Source: an uncultured Slackia sp.
GTDB lineage: Bacteria; Actinomycetota; Coriobacteriia; Coriobacteriales; Eggerthellaceae
NCBI GenBank assembly: GCA_934661005.1
Contig: CAKUIK010000006.1
Span: 1 to 64,000, forward strand
DNA: 64,000 nt
Reading direction: 5' to 3'
Below, in pieces: positions 8,244 to 16,393 of this stretch. A model generated the notes under the pieces. It saw only the letters and a list, made by a program, of their open reading frames with translations, searched no databases and had not been told where the DNA came from. The first letter of the stretch is position 1. Every line of letters begins with the position of its first letter. Both the position numbers and the translations under genes were made by a program.

Positions 8244-9530
8244 CTACCAGTCGATATCGTCATCGTCGGGAACGCGGCGCACATTCGCGCCCAGACCCGA
8301 AAGCTTGCCCACGTAGTCTTCGTAGCCGCGGTCGATGTGATAAATATTGTGCACTTCGGTCTCGCCTTCAGCGAAAATACCCGCAAGCACGAGCGCAGCG
8401 CCGCAACGCAAGTCGGTCGCTTTCACGCTTGCGCCCTGCAGCGAGGGCACGCCTTCAACAACCGCATGGTGGTCTTCGATGGTAATCTCGGCGCCCATAC
8501 GTCCGATTTCGGCGGCAAACATGAAGCGGTTCTCAAACACGTTCTCGGTAATCACGGAATTGCCCTCGGCGACCGAAGCGAGCAGCATGAATTGCGCCTG
8601 CAAATCGGTAGGGAAGCCAGGGTGCGGCAATGTTTGGATGTCGGTAGGCAGAAGAGGGCCCTTGCGCGAAACCGTAATGGAGTCGTCTCCCACATCGACA
8701 GAACAGCCCATTGCGGAAAGCTTCATAAGCGCCATGCGCAAGAAGCTCGGGTCAATGCCGCGCACGGTAACGGGGCCGCCCGTAAGCGCGCCGCCCACAA
8801 GGAACGTGCCCGCCTCAATGCGGTCGCCAACCGTACGATGCTCGCATGGATGCAAGCTTGAAAGCTCCACGCCGTCGATGATAATTTCCGCCGTGCCCGC
8901 GCCCGAAATGCGAGCGCCCATGGCATTGAGCATGTTCGCGAGATCCTCGATTTCGGGCTCACGAGCAGCGTTTTCGATAACGGTTTGGCCTTCCGCCGTC
9001 ACCGCGCACATCATCGTGTTTTCCGTCGCACCCACGCTCGGGAAATCGAGCGCGACGTACGCGCCGTGCAGGCCATTGGGCGTGCTTGCTTCGATATAGC
9101 CGTGATCGGTATGGAAATGAACGCCGAGCGCCTCCATGCCTACCATGTGCATATCGATTTTACGGGCGCCCAAATTGCAGCCGCCCGGCATCGCGACGCG
9201 AGCCTTGCCGAAGCGAGCTACCAGCGGACCGAGCACCGAAATGGATGCGCGCATCTTCGAAACCAACTCATAGGGAGTTTCCCACGTGTCAACGCCCGCG
9301 GTGTCGACATGCAGCGTATGGCCATCGCGGCGAACGCTGCCGCCAAGGGTTTCAATGACTTTGGACATAACCACAATGTCAGAAATAAGAGGCACATTGT
9401 GAATGGCGCTTTCGCCCTGGCCCAAAAGGGCTGCGGCGATAAGCTTGAGGGCAGAATTCTTCGCACCTGAAATATAAACTTCGCCTGCAAGCGGGGTTCC
9501 GCCCTCGACGACGATTTTCTCTTTTGCCAT
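8244..9530 (-). CDS. murA: UDP-N-acetylglucosamine 1-carboxyvinyltransferase
   Basis: 428 residues. MurA transfers enolpyruvate from PEP to UDP-GlcNAc, the first committed step of peptidoglycan synthesis. The fosfomycin-reactive loop is seen as 'MPGGCNLGARKIDMH' with the catalytic Cys present, so the Cys-to-Asp form that confers intrinsic fosfomycin resistance is not found. The start at MAKEKIVVEGG is chosen over one 47 codons upstream because GGAGGT lies before it and family alignment begins there. It leads the operon with the LCP gene. Confidence 0.95.
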   Translation of the reverse strand: MAKEKIVVEGGTPLAGEVYISGAKNSALKLIAAALLGQGESAIHNVPLISDIVVMSKVIETLGGSVRRDGHTLHVDTAGVDTWETPYELVSKMRASISVLGPLVARFGKARVAMPGGCNLGARKIDMHMVGMEALGVHFHTDHGYIEASTPNGLHGAYVALDFPSVGATENTMMCAVTAEGQTVIENAAREPEIEDLANMLNAMGARISGAGTAEIIIDGVELSSLHPCEHRTVGDRIEAGTFLVGGALTGGPVTVRGIDPSFLRMALMKLSAMGCSVDVGDDSITVSRKGPLLPTDIQTLPHPGFPTDLQAQFMLLASVAEGNSVITENVFENRFMFAAEIGRMGAEITIEDHHAVVEGVPSLQGASVKATDLRCGAALVLAGIFAEGETEVHNIYHIDRGYEDYVGKLSGLGANVRRVPDDDDIDW

Positions 9531-9662
9531 AAGATTACCTCCGCAATCGTTGGCGCCGCTCGATGATACGGCGGCGTGTATGCAAGCTGTTATTGTCGCA
9601 CGAACAGCGATTGCATAAAAGGGTCGAGCCTTGAAACAAGAAAACCCCCACTGCAAAGCAGC

Positions 9663-9725
9663 AAACCCCAATCATGAAATGCACGATTGGGGTTTAAACA
9701 AAAAATGCCGGCCCGAAGGCCGGCA
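9663..9725 (-). terminator. Double hairpin terminator after tsf
   Basis: The minus strand first carries TGCCGGCC-TTCG-GGCCGGCA followed by T6 (9696-9725). A second stem pairing AAACCCCAATC with GATTGGGGTTT follows (9663-9695). The tandem arrangement suits a highly expressed rpsB-tsf transcript. Confidence 0.88.
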
Positions 9726-9740
9726 CCATAAGCATATCGA

Positions 9741-10610
9741 TTATTCGACAGCCTCGCCAAGAGCGAAGCGCTTGAAACCGGTGACCTTGATGGAGCCACC
9801 GAGCTGCTTGGCGACGGAGTCAACGTACTCGCTGACGGTCTGGTCGGAGTTCTTCACGAACACCTGCTCAACAAGGCACTGCTCCTTGTAGAACTTCTGC
9901 AGACGGCCAGCAGCCATCTTCTCCTGGATGGCCTCGGGCTTGCCGGACTCGGCAGCCTGAGCCTTGTAAATGCCCATCTCATGCTCAACGACGGCAGGAG
10001 AAACTTCTTCGCGAGAGGTCGCGATGGGATCGACAGCGGCGACCTGCATGGCAACGTCGCGGCCGCACTGAGCGAACTCGGCAGCGGTGGTGTCAACGCC
10101 CTCGGTGGCGAAGGAAACCAGAACGCCAATCTTGCCGCCCATGTGGATGTAAGAGCACACAGCGTCGGCCTCGATCGTAGCGAAGCGAGCGAGCTGGGTG
10201 TTCTCGCCCATCACGTGGATGCAGTCAGCGACAACGGCCTCAACGGTCTCGCCGTCAATCTCGGAAGCCTTCAGGGCATCGAGGTCGGCAGGCTTGTTGG
10301 CGATAGCGGCGCGAGCGATTTTCTCGGCGTAAGCCTTGAACTTCTCGTTCATGCCGACGAAGTCGGTCTCGCAGTTGAGCTCGACGAGAGCGCCCGTCTT
10401 GCCGTCCTCGGAAACCAGAGCCATAACGGTGCCCTCGTTGGTGGCACGGCCAGCCTTCTTGGCAACAGCGGCAAGGCCGCGGGTGCGCAGAACGTCAACG
10501 GCGCCGTCCATGTCGCCGTCGGCCTCAGCGAGGGCCTTCTTGCACTCCATCATGCCTGCGCCGGTCATTTCGCGCAGTTCCTTGACCATGGAAGCGGTGA
10601 TGTTTGCCAT
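9741..10610 (-). CDS. tsf: Elongation factor Ts
   Basis: 289 residues. EF-Ts recycles EF-Tu by nucleotide exchange. The N-terminal UBA-like region 'VKELREMTGAGMMECKKAL' carries the classic signature, followed by 'EADGDMDGAVDVLR'. The dimerisation part contains 'NCETDFVGMNEKFKAY'. AAGGAA precedes the ATG with good spacing. Order rpsB-tsf is the usual bacterial arrangement. The 123-base gap to rpsB holds a weak GGGCCC stem that may modulate readthrough (inference). Confidence 0.97.
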   Translation of the reverse strand: MANITASMVKELREMTGAGMMECKKALAEADGDMDGAVDVLRTRGLAAVAKKAGRATNEGTVMALVSEDGKTGALVELNCETDFVGMNEKFKAYAEKIARAAIANKPADLDALKASEIDGETVEAVVADCIHVMGENTQLARFATIEADAVCSYIHMGGKIGVLVSFATEGVDTTAAEFAQCGRDVAMQVAAVDPIATSREEVSPAVVEHEMGIYKAQAAESGKPEAIQEKMAAGRLQKFYKEQCLVEQVFVKNSDQTVSEYVDSVAKQLGGSIKVTGFKRFALGEAVE

Positions 10611-10733
10611 CTTTGCGGTTCCTTTCTCAAGTTCTCTCTTGGAAAAACGGGCCCCGCTTCGCTCTTTAGAAACAGGGCCCGACCTCTACGTATTGGTAGA
10701 AAGCGCAGGGCTTTCGACGTATGCGTAAATTAA

Positions 10734-11486
10734 TTACTCAGCAGCAACTTCGGCGGCAGCTTCGGCAGCCTGGGCCTCAGCGGCCATCTGCTCTTCGATG
10801 ACGGGAGCGCCAGTAGCGGCGATCACAGCGTCGGCAACGAAGGTACAGAGCAGGTTGACCGAACGGATGGCGTCGTCGTTGGCAGGAATGCCGAACTCGA
10901 CGTCGTCGGGGTCGCAGTTGGTGTCGAGGGTGCCCACCACGGGAATGCCAAGACGCTTGGCCTCGTGGATAGCGAGCTGCTCACGGTTGGTGTCAACAAC
11001 GAAGATGGCGTCGGGGAGCTTCTTCATGTTGCGGATGCCGTTGAGGTTGGTCTGCAGCTTGGCAAGTTCCTTCTTGAGCAGGATCTGCTCCTTCTTGGGC
11101 AGAACTTCCATGCGGCCGTCGGACTCCATGGCCTCGAGCTCTTCCATGCGCTGAACGCGGGAGCGAATGGTCACGAAGTTGGTGAGCATGCCGCCGAGCC
11201 AGCGAGCGTTGATGTAAGGCATGCCGCAGCGGTCAGCCTGAGTAGCGACAGCTTCCTGAGCCTGCTTCTTGGTGCCGACGAACAGAACCGTGCCACCCTT
11301 GGCAGCGGTGTTCTCGACGAAGGTATAAGCCTGGTCGAGACCGACGAGGGTCTGCTTGAGGTCGAGGATGTAGATGTCACCACGGTTGCCGAAGATGTAC
11401 GGCTTCATCTTGGGGTTCCAACGACGGGTCTGGTGACCGAAGTGAGCGCCTGCTTCGAGCAGGGACTTGACGCTGATTTTCGCCAT
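10734..11486 (-). CDS. rpsB: 30S ribosomal protein S2
   Basis: 250 residues, starting MAKISVKSLLEAGAHFGHQT. Signature 'GAHFGHQTRRWNPKMKPYIF' and the later 'PIVVGTLDTN'-type block are clear. An ATG four codons upstream exists, but its own ATGGAGAA bases look like the ribosome site for this start. The C-terminus ends in an Ala/Glu-rich tail common in Actinobacteria. A strong promoter lies about 115 bases upstream. Confidence 0.97.
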   Translation of the reverse strand: MAKISVKSLLEAGAHFGHQTRRWNPKMKPYIFGNRGDIYILDLKQTLVGLDQAYTFVENTAAKGGTVLFVGTKKQAQEAVATQADRCGMPYINARWLGGMLTNFVTIRSRVQRMEELEAMESDGRMEVLPKKEQILLKKELAKLQTNLNGIRNMKKLPDAIFVVDTNREQLAIHEAKRLGIPVVGTLDTNCDPDDVEFGIPANDDAIRSVNLLCTFVADAVIAATGAPVIEEQMAAEAQAAEAAAEVAAE

Positions 11487-11600
11487 GTCATTCTCCATTC
11501 GTTAAGCGTCTGCCCGAGGTCATCCCCGACACCGCAGCCTTTTTCGGTGGCCACTCGCGGCGCTAGGTCGCTCGGACATGTGAAATATAGAAACCATGGC

Positions 11601-11628
11601 ATTATACGACCTTGCAGGCGCAATGCAA
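11601..11628 (-). promoter_or_regulatory. rpsB promoter
   Basis: On the minus strand TTGCAT (11628-11623), 16 bases, then TATAAT (11606-11601). A transcript would begin near 11594, leaving a leader of about 107 bases before rpsB. The family-2 repeat lies upstream and would not be part of this mRNA. Confidence 0.75.
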
Positions 11629-11676
11629 GAGAAATCCACAAGGAAGTGGAGATATGCAAACGAAGGCGCCCCTTTT

Positions 11677-11794
11677 GCGCGTTGGGAGGCGTGGGCTTGG
11701 CCGAGAGACGATAACTGGGCTCGCACGAACAGTTCACCGGGCTGTTCGGCTCGTGCGTACGCTCTTGGCCAAGCCCACGCCCTCCCCAACGCGC
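11677..11794. repeat. Structured intergenic repeat, family 2, copy a
   Basis: Outer arms of about 31-34 bases (11677-11707 and 11761-11794) pair almost completely, with small bulges. Inside is a second hairpin built from GCTCGCACGAAC (11719-11730) and GTTCGGCTCGTGC (11744-11756). The same inner blocks occur in copy b at 42157-42194 with a completely different but equally long outer stem. It starts 51 bases after the stop of the DUF4143 ATPase gene. Confidence 0.75.
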
Positions 11795-11845
11795 CCGACC
11801 AGGCGCTATAGAGCAAACCACCGATATTAGGCATTAGGCACGCCA

Positions 11846-13198
11846 TCAGTCGAGCAACCATTTCCATGCCGGTACAACATGGATTATTCCAGATTCGGTT
11901 TCCGCCGTTTCTTCGGTGTCCATTGTGATAATCACGGATTCGTCGATTCCATATTTCTCCATTGCGGCCTGGAGAGCAGAGATCTCTCGCTTGCGTGTTT
12001 TTTGATTAGTCAAATCTACGCTCACCTGAATCAACTGGAACACGTCTCCGAGCAGGGCATCCCCCATTACGAAGTCGACTTCGTGCGATTTCCCCTCATG
12101 TTCAAACGCCAATCGGGCGAGAGAGCCCGAGCGGACAATCGGCGCCTCGCGGCGCAATTTGTTGAAGACAGCCGTTTCAAGCCGCTGTCCGTCCTCTTTG
12201 CTCGCTGCCCTCGAGAACGCCGCGAACATGCCAGGGTCGACAGCATAGACCTTCGAACTCGACCGCGAATTATCAGCCAGCGAGCGATTAAGGTCCCCCA
12301 GCGAGAAGAGCAAGTATGCCTCTTCATAATACGAGAGGAGACTCGATAGCGTCTCGCGCGAAGTTGAGACGCCGCGGCTCTTGAATTCGTTGGCGATTTT
12401 ATTCACCGACAGCTCTCGCCCTGACGAAGCGAGGCAACGAGAAAGAAAGCTCACAGCGACTTGCGGAGCGCGCAAGTTGTAGCGCTCAATTACATCCATT
12501 GCCGCCGTGCGATATGCATATTCCTGCATGAGCATCATGCCGTCTGCGGCCGAAAGCGCGAGCGCAGCGAAATATCCGCCACGCAGCAAATAGTCGCGCA
12601 ACGCGCCCCTCAGCACCGCCGCATCGGTCGAGGAGCATGCCGCCGCTTGCCCAATCGATCGCCCTGTCGTATGCCTCACGAACTCGGAAAAACTCAAGGG
12701 AAAGAGCTCGCGAGAAAGAGAACGCCCCCTAAACCCCGAAGCCAACTCCGCCGAAAGCATCTTTGACGAAGAACCCGTTACGTAAACGGTGACCTCGTTG
12801 GAATCAATAACACGACGCAAAAACACGCTCCAATCGGGCACTTCTTGAATTTCGTCGAAAAAGAGGAAACAGCCTGTTTCCTTGGCGATGGGATGAAGCG
12901 CAAAAAATGTATCGAGCACGTCGGAAAGAAGTTCAGAGGAATAGGGCTTGAGCCGTTCATCCTCGAAGTTGAAATAAAGAATGGTGCGAGGATCATAGCC
13001 TGCGGCAACGACATCGTGCATTTCCTGAAAGAGCCTGTACGTTTTCCCACAACGGCGCGTGCCGACAACTATCTGCGCAAGGTTGTTCCGCGCAGGTTTT
13101 TGAATAGGCAAAAGGCGAAGGTCTCGCTCAAAGACCTCAGGAATGCCGAGCTGTTCGAAATCCAAAATTTTCTCTTGGACAAGAGCGTTAAACGGCAT
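11846..13198 (-). CDS. AAA-type ATPase, DUF4143 family
   Basis: 450 residues. The N-terminal ATPase has a Walker A variant 'VGTRRCGKTYRLFQEM' (about residues 45-60), a Walker B 'CFLFFDEIQEVPDWSVFLRRV' region and the sensor 'VYVTGSSSKMLS'. The C-terminal DUF4143 part includes 'YRTAAMDVIERYNLR' and a restriction-endonuclease-like tail with 'VDFVMGD'. Such ATPases are common, often strain-variable genes of unknown role. GGAG lies before the chosen ATG, 11 codons inside the longest frame. Three phased palindromes sit just upstream. No partner gene is adjacent, so it appears to be a solitary accessory gene. Confidence 0.85.
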   Translation of the reverse strand: MPFNALVQEKILDFEQLGIPEVFERDLRLLPIQKPARNNLAQIVVGTRRCGKTYRLFQEMHDVVAAGYDPRTILYFNFEDERLKPYSSELLSDVLDTFFALHPIAKETGCFLFFDEIQEVPDWSVFLRRVIDSNEVTVYVTGSSSKMLSAELASGFRGRSLSRELFPLSFSEFVRHTTGRSIGQAAACSSTDAAVLRGALRDYLLRGGYFAALALSAADGMMLMQEYAYRTAAMDVIERYNLRAPQVAVSFLSRCLASSGRELSVNKIANEFKSRGVSTSRETLSSLLSYYEEAYLLFSLGDLNRSLADNSRSSSKVYAVDPGMFAAFSRAASKEDGQRLETAVFNKLRREAPIVRSGSLARLAFEHEGKSHEVDFVMGDALLGDVFQLIQVSVDLTNQKTRKREISALQAAMEKYGIDESVIITMDTEETAETESGIIHVVPAWKWLLD

Positions 13199-13210
13199 GC
13201 TAAGCTCCAA

Positions 13211-13298
13211 TCTTGCAGTTCTACTTTGCAAGAAATTGTAATTCTTGCAGTTCTACTTTGCAAGATTCCTCTTTTTCTTGCAAAGTAACTTTGCAAGA
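13211..13298 (-). promoter_or_regulatory. Three phased 23-bp palindromes upstream of the ATPase gene
   Basis: Units at 13211-13233, 13243-13265 and 13276-13298. All begin TCTTGCA and end TGCAAGA. The first two are identical with centre GTTCTACTT; the third is a perfect palindrome with centre AAGTAACTT. Start-to-start spacing is 32 and 33 bp, about three helical turns. The nearest unit ends 13 bases before the ATPase start codon, which overlaps the expected promoter and leader. This looks like a cooperative operator array. Confidence 0.75.
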
Positions 13299-13443
13299 TT
13301 CGCGATTTCCAACACTCCGACCGGGCAACACGAATCATCGCTGTCATCGTAGCGTGCGCGATGCCAGTCGCCATCGACGCGCTCGCGCTTTCAACACGCG
13401 ACGGGCGATTGACGCCCATCGCGGCAAAACTCCCGTGCGCAGC

Positions 13444-13476
13444 AAAAAGGCCGAAGCACAAGAGCTTCGGCCTTTT
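13444..13476 (-). terminator. Terminator of the Tat FAD reductase gene
   Basis: Minus strand AAAAGGCCGAAGC, a 6-base loop and GCTTCGGCC end in TTTTT, about 45 bases after the stop at 13521. The 13299-13443 stretch upstream of the ATPase operators shows no gene. Confidence 0.85.
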
Positions 13477-13520
13477 CAGGGAGGGTTATAGAAGATGAGA
13501 TAGCGCTTGGGGCCTCGCGA

Positions 13521-15215
13521 TTACGCGATGTCCTTCGCAGCATTTTTACCAGCGAGGCGGCCAAACGTGACCGAACGACCTGCAGCAGCGCCGGAAAGCA
13601 AGTTCACATAGCTATTGCCAAAATAGCTGCCCGAGCAGTCGCCTGCGGCATACAAGCCCGGAATGGCTTCACCATGCTCGTCGATGACGTGCATATCGGT
13701 ATCGATCTTCACGCCGTCAAGCGTCGAAATGAAGTAGCCGCCATGCTGGCGCACGCCACGGAACGGAGGCGTGTCCATATGGCTCAAACGATACGCCTCT
13801 TTTCCAAAGTCGGGGTCATCGCCCGCATCGGCAAGCTCATTGTAGCGAGCAACCGTTTTCGCGAAAGCATCAGCGGGAATGTTGAGCTTTTCAGCCAAGC
13901 CCTCGATGGTGTCGGACTCAACGATGTAACCCTTGTCCATCAGATCTTGGTTCATGCTGTCAATGACGACGAGAGGCATGACCGGCGCGGTTCCGTTCGC
14001 ATGAGGGAACAGGCGGGAGCAGCCATGCGTGTCGAAGCGCTCGATGTCTGCCGCATAGTTAGCGTCCCACACGGTGCAATACGTTGAACCCTTCAGGTTC
14101 AACGACGTATGCAGAATATGGTCGTAGCAGCCAGATTCGTTGGTAAAGCGCTCGCCATCCAAGTTGACTTTCAAGAAGGGCTGGCTACCCATCCAGAACA
14201 ACTGGCCATTCGCGGCATCGGTCGCGTCAGGTTCAACCGCCGCTCGGTCGAAAAGCACGCCCGCATGGCAATCGTCCATCACGCCGCCTGCCCACAGGCA
14301 TGCCTTGATACCGTCGCCGGTGACACCCGGGAACGCGCTGTTGATGCCGATGAGCTTCACGGTTTCAGGCTGCAGCGCCTCAAGCATATCCATGTTGGAC
14401 GCGTAACCGCCCGTGCACATAATCACGCCCTTGCTCGCATTGTAGCGAACAACGTCGTTGCCCTGCTTGGCATACGCGCCCGTTACGCGACCGGTCTCAT
14501 CTTTGATGAGGCACTGCAACGCGGTATCGTGATGAACCTCAAGGCCCAGACCCTTACCGTACTCCATAAGAATGCCGGCGGTATAGCTCGTGGAATACTC
14601 GGGACCCTTCCACTGAACGGAATGTCCCACGTCATAGGTGGGAAAGCGCATATGGTTGGTATGGTCGTCAACCTCATGCGCAAAGACCGTATCGTTCTCT
14701 GCCAAGCGCTCGGTATACCAGTCAATGGCCTCGCCCGAATTGTCAGCCCACACGGCATACAGACGATCGTCGCCGTAGCCATTTGCCTGGCGAACCATTT
14801 CGTTGATGACGTCGAAACGATTCGGATTAGCGCCATCGGCCTGCTGCTGCGAGCTATTAAGAGCGCCGAGCGTATCGCGAACGCCGTCAGACACCGCGTC
14901 TTCGCCAACCTTCTCGATGCAGATGCATTTCGCGCCATTTTCGACAGCGGAGCATGCCGCGAAAATGCCCGACGTGCCAGCACCGACGACGAGAACCTCG
15001 GTATCGTAGGTTTCCTTCACGTCGGAATCGCTGAACTGCGGAGCTTCGCCAAGCCAATCGGCCTTCGACGCCGACGCACCTTTGGCATCGCCGTCTGCCG
15101 AATTCTGGCTTGCGGCGGGCGCGCAGCCAGAAAGCGCGGCCGCGCCAGCGGCGCCAGCAAGAGCAACGCCTGCGCCCTTGAAGAAATTACGGCGACTCAA
15201 TCCTTCATTGTGCAT
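13521..15215 (-). CDS. Tat-exported FAD-dependent fumarate reductase-like enzyme
   Basis: 564 residues. The N-terminus 'LSRRNFFKGAGVALAGAAG' is a twin-arginine signal and ends in 'LSGC', so the protein may be lipid-anchored at the outer face. The FAD domain starts at 'TEVLVVGAGTSGIFAACSAV'. The C-terminal 'GLYAAGDCSGSYFGNSYVNLL' closes the FAD site. It belongs to the soluble fumarate reductase/flavocytochrome c family, which reduces C=C bonds of acids such as fumarate or urocanate; the substrate here cannot be read. No haem motif is present, so electrons must come from a separate carrier. AGGAGG precedes ATG. A divergent LysR gene suggests substrate-induced control. Confidence 0.85.
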   Translation of the reverse strand: MHNEGLSRRNFFKGAGVALAGAAGAAALSGCAPAASQNSADGDAKGASASKADWLGEAPQFSDSDVKETYDTEVLVVGAGTSGIFAACSAVENGAKCICIEKVGEDAVSDGVRDTLGALNSSQQQADGANPNRFDVINEMVRQANGYGDDRLYAVWADNSGEAIDWYTERLAENDTVFAHEVDDHTNHMRFPTYDVGHSVQWKGPEYSTSYTAGILMEYGKGLGLEVHHDTALQCLIKDETGRVTGAYAKQGNDVVRYNASKGVIMCTGGYASNMDMLEALQPETVKLIGINSAFPGVTGDGIKACLWAGGVMDDCHAGVLFDRAAVEPDATDAANGQLFWMGSQPFLKVNLDGERFTNESGCYDHILHTSLNLKGSTYCTVWDANYAADIERFDTHGCSRLFPHANGTAPVMPLVVIDSMNQDLMDKGYIVESDTIEGLAEKLNIPADAFAKTVARYNELADAGDDPDFGKEAYRLSHMDTPPFRGVRQHGGYFISTLDGVKIDTDMHVIDEHGEAIPGLYAAGDCSGSYFGNSYVNLLSGAAAGRSVTFGRLAGKNAAKDIA

Positions 15216-15291
15216 ATTTTCCTCCTTGCAACACGCGAAACGCGACCAGCCCTTCGCCGGAATCGCCTTCGCATCGCAAGACTATATGGGC

Positions 15292-15350
15292 TTCACACCT
15301 GTGAAAAAAGGATATATACTTGCCGCAAAACGCAAGCAGAGCTTGCGTTT
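15292..15350. promoter_or_regulatory. LysR/FAD divergent operator and promoter
   Basis: TTCACACCTGTGAA (15292-15305) is a perfect palindrome. Its left half also serves as a -35 (TTCACA), followed by 17 bases and TATACT (15315-15320), giving a good plus-strand promoter for the LysR gene. A 10-bp stem (AAACGCAAGC / GCTTGCGTTT, 15328-15350) follows in the LysR leader. A LysR-type protein binding the palindrome would control itself and the divergent FAD gene. Confidence 0.6.
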
Positions 15351-15379
15351 AAGAAACGGCATTACGAAAGGGCGCAGCC

Positions 15380-16276
15380 GTGGAATTAAGCCAACTTCGA
15401 TATTTTCTGGCGGTTTCCGAAACGCTGAACTATACAAAGGCCGCCGAACGTTGTCTCATTTCAAGACAAGCAATGCGCCAGGCCCTCCGCGCGCTCGAAT
15501 GCGAAATCGGAGCGCCCCTCGTTCAAAACAGCCATAATCATCTGTCGCTCACAAAAGCAGGGACGACGTTCGCTCAAGAAATTAAACCCGCAGTGAGCAT
15601 GGCCGACGAAGCGCTACGACACGTAAAAGCGCTCGCATGCCAACATGTCTCACTTAATGTCGCCTACCCCGCGACGTTTTTTCCGTTTTTGCTCCCGAGC
15701 CTCCGAGACACCCTCTCCGACTTCTCTCAGGCTTTCCCAAACATCAACATAGTCGAACACATGGCCGCGAATGACGCCGAGATGCATGCACTCGTTTCCT
15801 CTGAATTGCCCGACCTCGCGCTTAACTTAGATGCTGAAAATCGCTCTGAGTATTCAGCAACTACCCTAATCACGTGGGACATAGGCATATCTATGTCGAA
15901 GAATAATCCCCTGGCGACACGCAAAGAACTCTCGCTGCGAGATGTCTCCGGCATGGAGCTCACCGGATTCGCCAACACCTCGGCCCCCATATTGCAAGCA
16001 GCAGAAAGGGCGGGCATACCCTTGAGGTTCAGCGCTGCGCCAGACGTAATTACAGCGCTTCACGCCGCCACGCACGAGGGGGCAGGATTCATCGACGTTA
16101 TTCCCTATCGGGGCTACAGCCTCAGCCTCGGACTCGATTCCGTCGTCGTGCCCCTGTCAGGCTTCACATGCGATTTGCTGATGTACGCAAACGACAATGC
16201 CACTCACCCTGAACACGTCCAGCTTTTGAAAGACTTCCTTATCGCCCAATGCAACAAGGAAGACGATAGGGCGTAA
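15380..16276 (+). CDS. LysR-family transcriptional regulator
   Basis: 298 residues with GTG start, preceded by AAAGGGC. The N-terminal winged helix 'QLRYFLAVSETLNYTKAAER' through 'APLVQNSHNHLSLTKAG' is typical LysR; the effector domain follows from about residue 90. It is transcribed away from the Tat FAD reductase, the usual layout for a regulator of the divergent gene. The effector is probably the FAD enzyme's substrate (inference). It converges with the MFS gene; only 117 bases separate the stops. Confidence 0.9.
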   Translation: MELSQLRYFLAVSETLNYTKAAERCLISRQAMRQALRALECEIGAPLVQNSHNHLSLTKAGTTFAQEIKPAVSMADEALRHVKALACQHVSLNVAYPATFFPFLLPSLRDTLSDFSQAFPNINIVEHMAANDAEMHALVSSELPDLALNLDAENRSEYSATTLITWDIGISMSKNNPLATRKELSLRDVSGMELTGFANTSAPILQAAERAGIPLRFSAAPDVITALHAATHEGAGFIDVIPYRGYSLSLGLDSVVVPLSGFTCDLLMYANDNATHPEHVQLLKDFLIAQCNKEDDRA

Positions 16277-16393
16277 CGTCAGCGAAAACAGCGCGCCATG
16301 AGAAACGCAGCGAGCGCAATCGCCTTGGTCGCATTGCGCGGTGAGGTCACCGCCAACATCTCGCTTCACACGATAGCAGCCGCCAAAAGCGCA

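Noticed and set aside
13211..13298. Possible short CRISPR array
   Set aside because: The repeats are palindromic with 9-10 base gaps and no unique spacers of CRISPR length; no cas genes are present.
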